Shown: positions 23,073 through 30,595 of the stretch, one piece after another
How positions within the stretch are numbered: the first letter of the stretch is position 1
Layout of the letters: every line of letters starts with the position of its first letter
DNA from: Streptomyces sp. rh34
Lineage (GTDB): Bacteria; Actinomycetota; Actinomycetes; Streptomycetales; Streptomycetaceae
DNA: 32,447 nt
Assembly: GCF_002551245.1 (NCBI RefSeq)
Contig: NZ_NTGZ01000061.1
Location: forward strand, 1 to 32,447
Direction: 5' to 3'
The notes under the pieces: generated by a model
Told to the model about the DNA's origin: nothing
The model's input: only the letters and a program-made list of their open reading frames with translations
The model's database searches: none
Translations under genes and position numbers: made by a program

Positions 23073-23109
23073 CCGTGGCCGCCCACCGGAAACCGGCGGG
23101 CGGCCACGG
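23073..23109 (+). terminator. Terminator of the TPR-prenyl synthase operon
   Basis: A 17-bp stem with one mismatch (23073-23089 with 23093-23109) and an AAA loop starts directly after the stop codon and is followed by TCCTTCCT. Confidence 0.87.
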
Positions 23110-23185
23110 TCCTTCCTACGGCACGATGGGCTTCGGCCCGGCCTTCTCCCGCGCACCCGCCGCTCCGACGTGAGGACTCCCCCGC

Positions 23186-23797
23186 ATGACCGCGCTCCGC
23201 GCGCCTGTGACGGCGCTGCTCGTCGTCGACGTCCAGTCGGCGTTCGTCGCGGGTGACGCCGCCGTGCCCGACGCGACCCGGTTGCTGGACCGGGTGACGG
23301 ATCTGGTCGGGCGGGCCCGGGGGGCCGGGGCCCTCGTCGTCCATCTGCAGAACGACGGCGCGGTCGGACAGCCCGACGAGCCGGGGACGCCCGGGTGGGA
23401 GCTGCACCTGCCCGTGCGCACCGGGCCGGCCGAGACGGTGATCCGCAAGAGCGAGGACGACGGTTTCGAGGAGACGTCGCTGGAGGCCGGGCTGACGGCG
23501 GCGGGCGTCCGGGCGCTCGCCGTGTGCGGGGTGATGTCGGAGATGTGCGTGCTCGCCACCGCCCGCCGGGCCCTGGAGCTGGGCTACCGGGTCGTCCTGC
23601 CTCATGACGCCCACGCCACGTACGACATTCCGGCCGCGCCGGACATCAGTGACGTGGTGCCGGCGGCGATGGCGTCACGGGTCGCGGAATGGGCTCTGGG
23701 CGACGAGGTGGAAATCGTGGCGCGCGCCGGGGACGTCTCCTTCGCCAGTCCGTTCGTCACCACGAGCACGGCCGGGCACTCCAGCTGTGGATCGTGA
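23186..23797 (+). CDS. Isochorismatase-like cysteine hydrolase
   Basis: A 203-residue hydrolase with the family triad Asp15 (VVDVQ), Lys88 (IRKSE) and Cys121 (SEMCV), and the cis-peptide region GVMSEM just before the cysteine. Members cleave amides or vinyl ethers (nicotinamidase, N-carbamoylsarcosine amidase, isochorismatase); the substrate here cannot be told. GAGGA lies nine bases before the ATG. It is monocistronic, convergent with the CGNR gene. Confidence 0.89.
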   Translation: MTALRAPVTALLVVDVQSAFVAGDAAVPDATRLLDRVTDLVGRARGAGALVVHLQNDGAVGQPDEPGTPGWELHLPVRTGPAETVIRKSEDDGFEETSLEAGLTAAGVRALAVCGVMSEMCVLATARRALELGYRVVLPHDAHATYDIPAAPDISDVVPAAMASRVAEWALGDEVEIVARAGDVSFASPFVTTSTAGHSSCGS

Positions 23798-23884
23798 TCT
23801 TGCTGAAGGTGAACCTGCGCGTCCGAGCCGGTCTGTGAGGTCTCGGCCGTGAGCGAGCAGCGGCGGGAGCGGGCACCGTCTCCG

Positions 23885-24472
23885 TCAGGTACGGGACGCG
23901 TCGGCCGGGTTGCGGCGCCGGTAGTAGCGGGCGACGCGGGTCCGGTTGCCGCAGCGGGTGGGGGAGCACCAGCGACGACGGGGGTGTGACGGCAGGAACA
24001 CCATGACGCAGTCGTCGGCCTCGCACTCCTTGAGCCTGTCGATCGCGGGGGCGCCGAGCATCTCGGCGGCGGCCTCCGCCAGCAGTGCGGCGAGGCGGGT
24101 GCCGAGAGGGCCGGTGCGGCGGGAGACGACCGTGACCGCGGTGCCGTCCCAGGTGAGTTCGCGGACGGACGGCGCCGCACGCTGAGCCTCGGTGAGTCCG
24201 CGCAGGGCGGACCCTGGGGGTTCGGTTCGGTCCAACAATGCCCGGACAGCGGCTTCCGTGTGTGCGCGGACGGCGTGGACGGGGGCGAGGTCGGCCCGGG
24301 TCGGTGCGGTGTCCCGAACTTCTCCCTGGAGGCGGTCCCCCTCCAGGGCCAGCCAGTCGGACAACTGCCGCGGGGTGGCGAGCAGGTCCACGCGCCCGTG
24401 GGCGCCCATCGGGCGGGTGTTGACCAGGTCCAGGGCCAGGACCTCACCGGTCAGGGGTGCGCTGTCAGCCAT
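23885..24472 (-). CDS. CGNR zinc-finger / ABATE domain transcription regulator
   Basis: A 195-residue protein. The N-terminal ABATE domain starts with ALDLVNTRP and holds the putative stress-sensing module; the C-terminal CGNR zinc finger has cysteines 150, 155, 169 and 174, the last opening CGNRTRVARYYRRR. Such proteins are taken to bind DNA and often neighbour the gene they control. It diverges from the alpha/beta hydrolase gene across 84 bases. A TAGCAT (24484-24479) ends six bases before the ATG, so it may be leaderless. Confidence 0.88.
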   Translation of the reverse strand: MADSAPLTGEVLALDLVNTRPMGAHGRVDLLATPRQLSDWLALEGDRLQGEVRDTAPTRADLAPVHAVRAHTEAAVRALLDRTEPPGSALRGLTEAQRAAPSVRELTWDGTAVTVVSRRTGPLGTRLAALLAEAAAEMLGAPAIDRLKECEADDCVMVFLPSHPRRRWCSPTRCGNRTRVARYYRRRNPADASRT

Positions 24473-24475
24473 GCC

Positions 24476-24530
24476 CTAATGCTACATCGAACACTTGACA
24501 CGTTAGCCACACGGCGGTTAGGACTAATGC
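24476..24530. promoter_or_regulatory. Divergent promoter region with CTAATGC direct repeats
   Basis: Two copies of CTAATGC lie at 24476-24482, over the minus-strand -10 of the CGNR gene, and at 24524-24530, at the end of the hydrolase -10. The hydrolase promoter is TTGACA (24495-24500), 18 bases, TAGGAC (24519-24524). The repeats are candidate sites for the CGNR regulator. Confidence 0.5.
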
Positions 24531-24556
24531 ATCTTTTCACCAAGGAGGCATGTGAC

Positions 24557-25450
24557 ATGATGTCCGCGACACCGCCGCGCATCGCTGTTCCGGCCCGGAC
24601 CGTCCACCGGTTCGTAGAGGTCGATCAGATGGAGGTCTTCTACCGGGAGTCCCTGCCCGAGCGTCCCGACGCCCCGGTGGTGCTGCTCCTGCACGGCTTT
24701 CCCTCCGCCTCGCACCAGTTCCGTCGCCTCATCGACACCCTCGGCCGCCACTACCGACTGATCGCCCCCGACTACCCGGGCTTCGGACACACCCGCGCCC
24801 CGGACGGGTTCACCTACTCCTTCGAGCGGCTCGCGGATGTCGTCGAGCGCTTCACCGAACGCCTGGGCCTGACCCGTTTCACGATGTACCTCTTCGACTT
24901 CGGCGCCCCCGTCGGCTTCCGCCTGGCACTCCGCCGCCCGGATCGGGTCGCGGGCCTGATCGTGCAGAACGGCAACGCCTACGCCGAGGGGCTGTCGGAG
25001 GCGGCCCGCGAGTTCACCGCCCTCACCCCCGACACCCCCGGCGCCGACCAGGCCGTCCTCGACCTGTTCACCCTGGACGCCACCCGCGCCCAGTACGAGG
25101 GCGGCACCGCCGACCCCGAACTGATCGCCCCCGAGGGCTGGCTGCTCGACCAGCACTTTCTCGACCAGCCCGGCCGCAAGCACGCGCAGCGAGCGCTCGC
25201 CTACGACTACAGGAGCAACATCGCCGCCTACCCCGACTGGCAGGCGTGGCTGCGCGAGCACAGACCGCCGACTCTGATCACCTGGGGCAGCCGCGACCCG
25301 TTCTTCCCCGAACCCGGCGCGCTTGCCTACCTTTCCGACCTGCCGGACGCCGAACTTCACCTGTTCGACACCGGTCACTTCGCCCTGGAGGACCGTTTGC
25401 CCGAAATCGCCCCGCTGATTGCCGACTTCCTCACCCGCACCTGGGCCTGA
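24557..25450 (+). CDS. Alpha/beta hydrolase (haloalkane dehalogenase/epoxide hydrolase type)
   Basis: A 297-residue hydrolase. HGFPSASHQF (46-55) forms the oxyanion hole; the nucleophile elbow reads LFDFGAP with Asp114, not Ser, as in dehalogenases and epoxide hydrolases; the catalytic His is about residue 274 (DTGHFALED). AAGGAGG (24542-24548) precedes the ATG at 24557; a frame running upstream to 24260 only antiparallels the CGNR gene. Its divergent neighbour suggests control by the CGNR protein. The substrate is unknown. Confidence 0.9.
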   Translation: MMSATPPRIAVPARTVHRFVEVDQMEVFYRESLPERPDAPVVLLLHGFPSASHQFRRLIDTLGRHYRLIAPDYPGFGHTRAPDGFTYSFERLADVVERFTERLGLTRFTMYLFDFGAPVGFRLALRRPDRVAGLIVQNGNAYAEGLSEAAREFTALTPDTPGADQAVLDLFTLDATRAQYEGGTADPELIAPEGWLLDQHFLDQPGRKHAQRALAYDYRSNIAAYPDWQAWLREHRPPTLITWGSRDPFFPEPGALAYLSDLPDAELHLFDTGHFALEDRLPEIAPLIADFLTRTWA

Positions 25451-25516
25451 CCGGCCCGCGGTCCAGCACGGGCCGTGCCTCCCGAGCCGGATGGCGTAGG
25501 CGTTGACCGCCCGGCT

Positions 25517-25549
25517 CGGATGCCGTCTCCGCCCGGAAGACGGCATCCG
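25517..25549. terminator. Bidirectional terminator between convergent hydrolases
   Basis: CGGATGCCGTCT (25517-25528) and AGACGGCATCCG (25538-25549) pair perfectly around a 9-base loop, between the alpha/beta hydrolase stop and the SGNH gene end. Confidence 0.78.
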
Positions 25550-25608
25550 GCCGGCCGGGCGCCGGAACCGGCTACGCGCTCGGGGTCAATAGACCGGCGT
25601 CGATGACC

Positions 25609-26292
25609 TCAGCGACAAGGGTGGCGCCGCGGGCTGTTCTGGTGGATGTGGTCGGTCGTGAGCACGAGACCTCGCCGCCGCGAGATCGTGTCGAGGCTGC
25701 GGCGCAGCACTGCGTGCTGGACGAGGACGCCGACGACCGCCGCGGGCGTCGCCTCCCGGTAGGAGATCGGCGGCGCGTCCGCCCGGCGCAGTTCCTCGAC
25801 CTGGCGTTCGTGGAGCGGAAGGTAGGCCACCTCGTTGGCGGCGGCGACCTCGGCGATCATCCTGCTGTACGTCTGCGATGCCTGTGCCGCTGCTCCGTCG
25901 AGCTGTTGGCCGAGTACCGGTAGCGACAGCAGACCGATCGTCGCGTCGGTCTCCGCTCGCAGCCGTGCGACGACGGCTCCCAGGCACTGTTGGAACCAGC
26001 CTGCCGACGGGCGGTCGGGGAGCTGTTTGCGCTTCATGGCCTGCTCGACGGGGTAGCCGGCAAGGCTCGCTCGGGCGTCGTTGGTCCCGATCAACACGGT
26101 GATCACATCGGGTGGGTTCGTGATGACAGCGTCGAGGCGCCGCAGGAGGTTGTGGGCGAAGTCGCCGTTGGCGCCGAACCGGGCAAGTTGCACGTCACCG
26201 GGAGGGTGGCGTCGCCCGAGAAGATCCAGGTAGTCGACGCTGAACTGCGCGCGGGTGAGGCTGTCGCCGAGGCACGCGACGCGTGTCGTCAC
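25609..26292 (-). CDS. SGNH/GDSL hydrolase, frameshifted near the C-terminus
   Basis: A 227-residue esterase/lipase-like protein. Block I is CLGDSLT with nucleophile Ser11; GTND (69-72) is block III; the catalytic Asp214 and His217 lie in TTDHIHQN. Directly after this the frame ends in an unnatural NSPRRHPCR. Dropping one G of the GGG at 25631-25633 lets the minus strand read NSRGATLVAEVIDAGLL... and stop at 25572, the typical family ending. The single extra base is either a real recent mutation or an assembly indel. All catalytic residues precede it, so activity may survive. GTG at 26292 overlaps the cupin stop as GTGA. Confidence 0.83.
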   Translation of the reverse strand: MTTRVACLGDSLTRAQFSVDYLDLLGRRHPPGDVQLARFGANGDFAHNLLRRLDAVITNPPDVITVLIGTNDARASLAGYPVEQAMKRKQLPDRPSAGWFQQCLGAVVARLRAETDATIGLLSLPVLGQQLDGAAAQASQTYSRMIAEVAAANEVAYLPLHERQVEELRRADAPPISYREATPAAVVGVLVQHAVLRRSLDTISRRRGLVLTTDHIHQNSPRRHPCR

Positions 26293-26771
26293 GGCGCTCC
26301 CTCCGGGCCGGGCGTGCCGGCGGGTTCGGTCGGGCGGGTGTCGGTCCGAGGACGGTGATCGGTGCCGAGCGTCGCGGTGATGGCCAGGATGGACGTCGGC
26401 CCCTCCGTGTCGACCACGTGCCATACCCCGGCCGGGTTGATGGTGGCCTCACCCGGCCCGAGCAGAACGCGTTCGCGCAGCCCGTCCACGTCGCGGGTGA
26501 CCGTCACGGAACCGGTGAGGCAAACGACCAGTTCGTCGCCTGCGGGGTGGCTCTCCCAATGGTCTCCGTGCCCGTCGCCGTCGCCGTCGCCGTCGAAGAT
26601 CATCACCATCCGGCCCTCGGCGCCGTCTGCCGCGACCGCGGCGCTGTAGGCCTGGAGCACCTCCGGGTCCCAGGTGAAGCCCTCGACGGGTTTCGCTCTC
26701 GATCCCCGTCCGAGGTGCACGGGGGTGGTCCGCAGGTCCAGGGCATTGCGTTCGTGGTCGACGAGTCTCAT
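26289..26771 (-). CDS. Cupin-domain protein
   Basis: A 160-residue cupin. The beta-barrel core shows HPAGDELVVCLTGSVTVT and GPGEATINPAGVWHVVD, the two cupin motifs; His in the second could bind metal. An acidic stretch DGDGDGDGHGDHW (about 74-87) precedes the first motif and is unusual. Function unknown; small cupins act as isomerases, dioxygenases or binding proteins. It is coupled to the SGNH gene and lies 82 bases after the AraC regulator on the same strand. A GACGATCGTC palindrome lies four bases upstream of the ATG. Confidence 0.84.
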   Translation of the reverse strand: MRLVDHERNALDLRTTPVHLGRGSRAKPVEGFTWDPEVLQAYSAAVAADGAEGRMVMIFDGDGDGDGHGDHWESHPAGDELVVCLTGSVTVTRDVDGLRERVLLGPGEATINPAGVWHVVDTEGPTSILAITATLGTDHRPRTDTRPTEPAGTPGPEGAP

Positions 26772-26774
26772 GCC

Positions 26775-26784
26775 GACGATCGTC
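26775..26784. promoter_or_regulatory. Candidate AraC operator at the cupin start
   Basis: GACGATCGTC is a perfect 10-bp palindrome, also present at the araC-type gene promoter (27720-27729). On the minus strand both copies share the 11-mer GGACGATCGTC. Confidence 0.42.
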
Positions 26785-26853
26785 CACGACAGCGACGGGG
26801 CAGTCTTGAAGAAATGGGAAGGGAAGTCGACGCGAGGGGCGGACGGTTGGCGG

Positions 26854-27690
26854 CTACCCGGCTCCGAGGAGGACTTCGCCGCGACGCCAGATCGTCGGCG
26901 ATCGGCCGGTGAACTCGCGCCAGTCCCGAACGAGATGGGCCTGGTCGGCGTAGCCGGAGACGGTTGCCACATCGCCCCACGGGAGCGGGTCCTGCGCCGC
27001 CGCCAGTTCGTGCGCGTGCTCGAAGCGCAGGACTCGGGCAAGGGTCTTCGGCGACAGGCCCACCTCACCGCGAAACCGCTCCGTGAGGTACCGACGGCTC
27101 CAGCCCAGTTCCGCGGCGACCGCCCCAACCCGGACGCACCCCCGCGCGGCGACGAGGCGGCGCCACGCCTCGGCCACCTCGGGGCGCTCCCAGCGCACAT
27201 CGTCGCCGCAGGCGCCACGGCCGACAGCTCGGAGGAGTAATGCGTCCAGCGTGGTGAAGCGCGCCGCCCACGTCGTCGCCGATCGGAGCCGGTCGACCAG
27301 CTCGACGGCGAGCGCTCCGAGAAGCTCCTCAAGGGGGACCAGCCGGTGGGCGAGCTCGGCGGCGGGCATGCCGTAGATGGCCCGGGCCCCGAGGGGTGTC
27401 AGCGATACCTGAACACCTTGCTGGCGTCCGTCGTGGTGAATCGCGACGGACCGGCACATCAGACCGCCGGCCACGCTGCCGAATCGGGTGACCGGTGACC
27501 CGTCGTCGACGCCCGCCGCCACCTCCAATGGATCCGACAGGCTGATCACCGCAGTGAGCGCGCGGCTCGGCGGGCCGCAGTGCACCCCCGTCGGGAGCCC
27601 GCGGAGGTCGAAGCCGACATACGAGTCGACGTACTCCCGCAGGACGGGTGCCGGACGTGCACCGATCCCGGGGGCCGTGTGGTCCTCCAT
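26854..27690 (-). CDS. AraC-family transcriptional regulator
   Basis: A 278-residue regulator. The C-terminal double helix-turn-helix (about 186-270) reads VGAVAAELGWSRRYLTERFRG and later GYADQAHLVRDWREFTGRSP, the AraC/XylS signature. The N-terminal 160 residues are a sensor of the DUF6597-like kind. ATG at 27690 is chosen because TACACT (27703-27698) ends seven bases upstream, which would give a leaderless mRNA; the frame extends far upstream but only through mobile-element remnants. It precedes the cupin-SGNH pair and may activate it. Confidence 0.87.
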   Translation of the reverse strand: MEDHTAPGIGARPAPVLREYVDSYVGFDLRGLPTGVHCGPPSRALTAVISLSDPLEVAAGVDDGSPVTRFGSVAGGLMCRSVAIHHDGRQQGVQVSLTPLGARAIYGMPAAELAHRLVPLEELLGALAVELVDRLRSATTWAARFTTLDALLLRAVGRGACGDDVRWERPEVAEAWRRLVAARGCVRVGAVAAELGWSRRYLTERFRGEVGLSPKTLARVLRFEHAHELAAAQDPLPWGDVATVSGYADQAHLVRDWREFTGRSPTIWRRGEVLLGAG

Positions 27691-27717
27691 TCTCGTCAGT
27701 GTACGAGCGCCCAGCCC

Positions 27718-27731
27718 AGGACGATCGTCCT
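27718..27731. promoter_or_regulatory. 14-bp palindrome at the araC-type promoter
   Basis: AGGACGATCGTCCT is a perfect palindrome that falls near the -35 position of the predicted TACACT promoter. It contains the GACGATCGTC core repeated at the cupin gene. Confidence 0.45.
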
Positions 27732-27773
27732 CCAGGGACTGATCAGCGTTGTTCGCCGCTGGTGCTCGGATCC

Positions 27774-27923
27774 GCGAGGACCGGCCCCGTCCTCGGCCTG
27801 CCCGCCTCGACCGTCCACCGGATTCCGGCCCGTCACGGGCTGAACCGTCTGGCCTGGATGGACCGGCCCACCGGCTCGGCGATCCGCCGCCACGAACGCG
27901 AGCGTCCCGGCGAGCTCGTCCAC
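27774..27923 (+). pseudogene. IS481-family transposase fragment
   Basis: About 50 codons read ARTGPVLGLPASTVHRIPAR, then HGLNRLAWMDRPTG and ERERPGELVH. This is the helix-turn-helix to catalytic-domain linker of IS481 transposases, where the next residues should be a DVKKL-like motif. It stops abruptly at 27923 and no inverted ends or catalytic DDE residues are present. A dead remnant. Confidence 0.7.
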
Positions 27924-28041
27924 GAGCCGCTCGCGGAACTGCCGTTTCGGCGGCTTCCTGGATCTTCGGGTTGGTGTGCCGCTGCCTGTCCAGGTGGCGC
28001 GGTGGGCGGCGATGGCCTCGCGGTAGCCCCCCGGCGGCCGG

Positions 28042-28308
28042 CACAGGGTCGACCTGCTTGGGCTCCTCCATCGCCGCCAGGGACTGGGCGTCGGCGAGGT
28101 CCGTGGTGACGCCCATGTCGGCGACGGTGTCGATGTGGGCGGCCTTGAGGGTGTCGATGTGCGCGGCCTTGAGCCGGCCGTGCCACAGGTCCAGGTAGGC
28201 CCCGGTCCCGCGGCGCAGGTACGCCTCCAGGATCTCCACGTCGTAGCCGAGCTCCTGGGCGTAGGAGACGGCGTGCGTCCGGTACCGGGCAGGTCCAGTC
28301 GGGCGGTC
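28042..28308 (-). pseudogene. Telomere-associated protein (Tap) fragment
   Basis: About 88 codons in one frame read RPTGPARYRTHAVSYAQELG, then EILEAYLRRGTGAYLDLWHG and VADMGVTTDLADAQSLAAME. From memory of the family this matches the internal part of Streptomyces Tap, which with Tpg caps linear chromosome and plasmid ends. Both flanks of the gene are missing. A 24-bp tandem duplication (28126-28149 and 28150-28173, one mismatch) doubles LKAAHIDT. It is non-functional. Identity is by recall and needs a search. Confidence 0.62.
28126..28173. repeat. 24-bp tandem duplication inside the Tap fragment
   Basis: Two adjacent 24-bp units differ at one base and encode LKAAHIDT twice on the minus strand. 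Confidence 0.85.
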
Positions 28309-28400
28309 AAGGGTCCGCACACGACCGGCGCACCCGTGACCGCCCCCGCAGTTGATCGTTGGCCACGTACTGGCGGCCGGAGCCGCGGAGGCCTACGAAC

Positions 28401-28441
28401 GTGGACAGGACAGCAAAGCTGATGAGTGTGGACAGGACAGC
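28401..28441. repeat. 14-bp direct repeat at the P450 start
   Basis: GTGGACAGGACAGC occurs at 28401-28414 and 28428-28441, a 27-bp period that spans the chosen start codon. Confidence 0.8.
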
Positions 28442-29825
28442 CTGCCCCGGACGACCGATCGTGCCGCCCGGCGCGGGAGCGCTCGCCCACTCCCGGGCCC
28501 TGCGGTTCTGGCTGGACCCGGCCAACCTCGCGGCCCGTCTTGAGCAAGCGGGCCCGGTCGTCCCCACCAGGACCGGCCCGACGACCGCCTTCCAGGTCAA
28601 CGACCCGGCACTGCTGCGCAAGGTCGGCAGTGATGAGGACACCTTCCGGTTCTGGGGCCCGGACCCGAGCCTGCGCGACTTCACCGAGAACGGGGTGGTC
28701 GGCCTCGAAGGCACCGCCCACCGGGAGCGGCGCGCCGTGATGAGGCCCGCGTTCGCCGCGTCCCGGCTCACCGCTCTCGGGCCCTCCGTCCAGGCCCGTA
28801 CCCGGCAGCTCCTCGCCGACCTGCCCGCGGACCGACCGCTCGACATGCGGGTGGAGATGAGCCGGCTCGCCTGCGGCCTCCTCGTCAGCTGTGTCCTCAA
28901 CAGCGAGCTCGCTCCCGACACCCTGTCCAAGATCGCAGCCGCCCGCTCCGCCCTGTCCGGCGGCACCTTCTGGCGCTACGCCCTCGCACCCTGGCCCTGG
29001 GTGCCCGTGCCCCGGCGCCGCGCCAGCCGCCGCGCGCTCGCCGAACTGGACGAGGCCGTCCGCCAGGTGCGAGCCGGCCACCGGCCCGACGCCGACGGCC
29101 AGGACCTGGTGTCCTTGCTCGAAGCTGCCGCTCCCGAAAACCCCCACGTGGTGCAGCGCGACATTCGCGCTCTGCTGATCGCCGGTATGGAGACCAGCGC
29201 CTCCACCCTCGCCTGGGCCTGCTACGAACTGGGCCGCTACCCGCACTATCAGCAGGCGCTCCAGGACGAAGCCGACGCCGCGCCCGGTACGAGCCGCCTC
29301 CAAGCACACCAGCTCCCGCTGGCGACCGCCTTCGTTCAAGAGGTCACCCGCCTCCACGGCATCCCGTTCCTGGTCCGCCGCACCCGCCACCAGACCTGCC
29401 TGGGCGGTGTACGGATCCCGGCCGGAGCCGTGGTCACCCTGCCCCTGGGGGCCCTGCGCCGTGACAGGAACCGCTACCGCGACCCGGACGTGTTCGACCC
29501 GCAGCGCTGGCTCCCCCACGCCGATCCGCCACCGGCCCCCACCGCGCTGCTCGCCTACGGCCTGGGTCCCCGGTACTGCCCCGGCGCAGCCGCGGCCGAT
29601 GCCATGCTGCCCGTCGCCCTGGCGACCCTGGCCAGCTCGCGCACGCTGCGCCCGGCGCGGCCGGGCCGCAAGATCGGCGTGAGCCTGGAACTCACACCGA
29701 CGCCCAAGGGCCTGACCATGTACGCCACACCATGCGAACCTCGGCTGGCCGACACCGGGCCGGCGCCCGACACGGACATCGTTTCCGGTTCCGGGGCAAC
29801 TTCCACCGAAAGCGGACAGGTGTGA
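28422..29825 (+). CDS. Cytochrome P450
   Basis: A 467-residue heme monooxygenase. The C-helix motif AHRERR (99-104), the I-helix AGMETS (254-259) with the O2-activating Glu-Thr, the K-helix ExxR (Glu307-Arg310), FDPQRW (358-363) and the heme loop YGLGPRYCPG with Cys386 are all intact. It lacks a membrane anchor, so it is a soluble bacterial type needing separate redox partners, none of which is encoded nearby. The ATG at 28422 is chosen; upstream frame (to 28359) lies in remnant DNA. The gene stands between decayed elements and may have arrived by transfer. Substrate unknown. Confidence 0.88.
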   Translation: MSVDRTACPGRPIVPPGAGALAHSRALRFWLDPANLAARLEQAGPVVPTRTGPTTAFQVNDPALLRKVGSDEDTFRFWGPDPSLRDFTENGVVGLEGTAHRERRAVMRPAFAASRLTALGPSVQARTRQLLADLPADRPLDMRVEMSRLACGLLVSCVLNSELAPDTLSKIAAARSALSGGTFWRYALAPWPWVPVPRRRASRRALAELDEAVRQVRAGHRPDADGQDLVSLLEAAAPENPHVVQRDIRALLIAGMETSASTLAWACYELGRYPHYQQALQDEADAAPGTSRLQAHQLPLATAFVQEVTRLHGIPFLVRRTRHQTCLGGVRIPAGAVVTLPLGALRRDRNRYRDPDVFDPQRWLPHADPPPAPTALLAYGLGPRYCPGAAAADAMLPVALATLASSRTLRPARPGRKIGVSLELTPTPKGLTMYATPCEPRLADTGPAPDTDIVSGSGATSTESGQV

Positions 29826-29891
29826 CCCGCGCTCCCAAGGGCGCGAACACCTGGCTGTCACTCGGCGCCCTCCTTCCACCACTGCGAGGAC

Positions 29892-30113
29892 GTCTCGGTA
29901 GAGGGCCCACTTCTGGTTGTCTCCTCCGTTGTCGACCCTGTTCTCCTTGTTCCGATCCAGGCACCGTCCATCGGCGATGTTGACGATCCGGCCGGTCTCC
30001 GCGTCGTGAATCCACCACTGGTTCTGGTCATCGACGCATCCCCATGGAGTGACCTTGGCTCCGTCCGTGCCGAGTTGGTCCCGGTTGGCATCCCGGCACA
30101 GGTCACCTGCGTG
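29892..30113 (-). pseudogene. Ricin-type beta-trefoil lectin fragment
   Basis: About 74 codons read DQLGTDGAKVTPWGC, QNQWWIHD, RIVNIADGRCLDRN and DNQKWALY. The repeated Q-x-W and CLD motifs are those of ricin-B carbohydrate-binding domains, usually attached to secreted hydrolases. No start, signal peptide or catalytic domain is attached, and the flanks are out of frame. It is a scrap of a secreted glycosidase-type gene. The rest of 29826-30595 holds nothing recognisable. Confidence 0.6.
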
Positions 30114-30595
30114 GCTGAGGACGGGGCCGGCTTCGACGCGTCGCCTCGCTCGCTCAGGGGCAGCGGCCCCGCGATGGAGCGCACGGTGCGGGGCCCGCCC
30201 GGGTGAGTCGTGCGCGCCGCCGACGTGTACGCGGCCGCAAGCAAACGGGACGCCGGCACCTCGGTGGACACGGCGCGGACACCACTCGCGGCCACCGAGA
30301 ACGGGAACCGGCGAGCGGCAGCGACGGGACGAAGGCTTCCAGGCGCCAGGTGGACATCTCACGCTCGGCCGAACGCTGCGCCCCGGCCGTCGCGTTCGCA
30401 CCCATGGTGGAAGCCGAACCGGCCCGTACCGGCTACTCGGACGCTGCTCGCGGCGCCGGAAATCTCCCGTACGGACGGCATCGGCGCGGTGCTCCGCAGG
30501 TTGTGTGCGGACAGCCCGCCGGGGCGCGCCGGGGGAAAATAATGCGGCTACTTGTCAGCCCTGCAGTGGTGGGGATGTGGAGGAGGGAGCCCCGG

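Noticed and set aside
27880..28041. Minus-strand pieces reading YREAIAAHRA, HTNPKIQEAAE and FRERLVDELAG in alternating frames
   Set aside because: They might be another decayed gene but overlap the IS481 scrap and match no family I recognise.
26854..28320. AraC frame extended to 488 residues
   Set aside because: The first 210 residues run through the Tap and IS481 remnants; the regulator itself begins at 27690.
27696..30401. A 901-codon open frame on the minus strand
   Set aside because: It is antiparallel to the P450 gene and joins unrelated remnants; only short parts (lectin scrap) resemble protein families.
30203..30541. Upstream part of the frame that contains the DUF6461-like gene
   Set aside because: No domain, no start signal, and arginine-rich composition; treated as non-coding.
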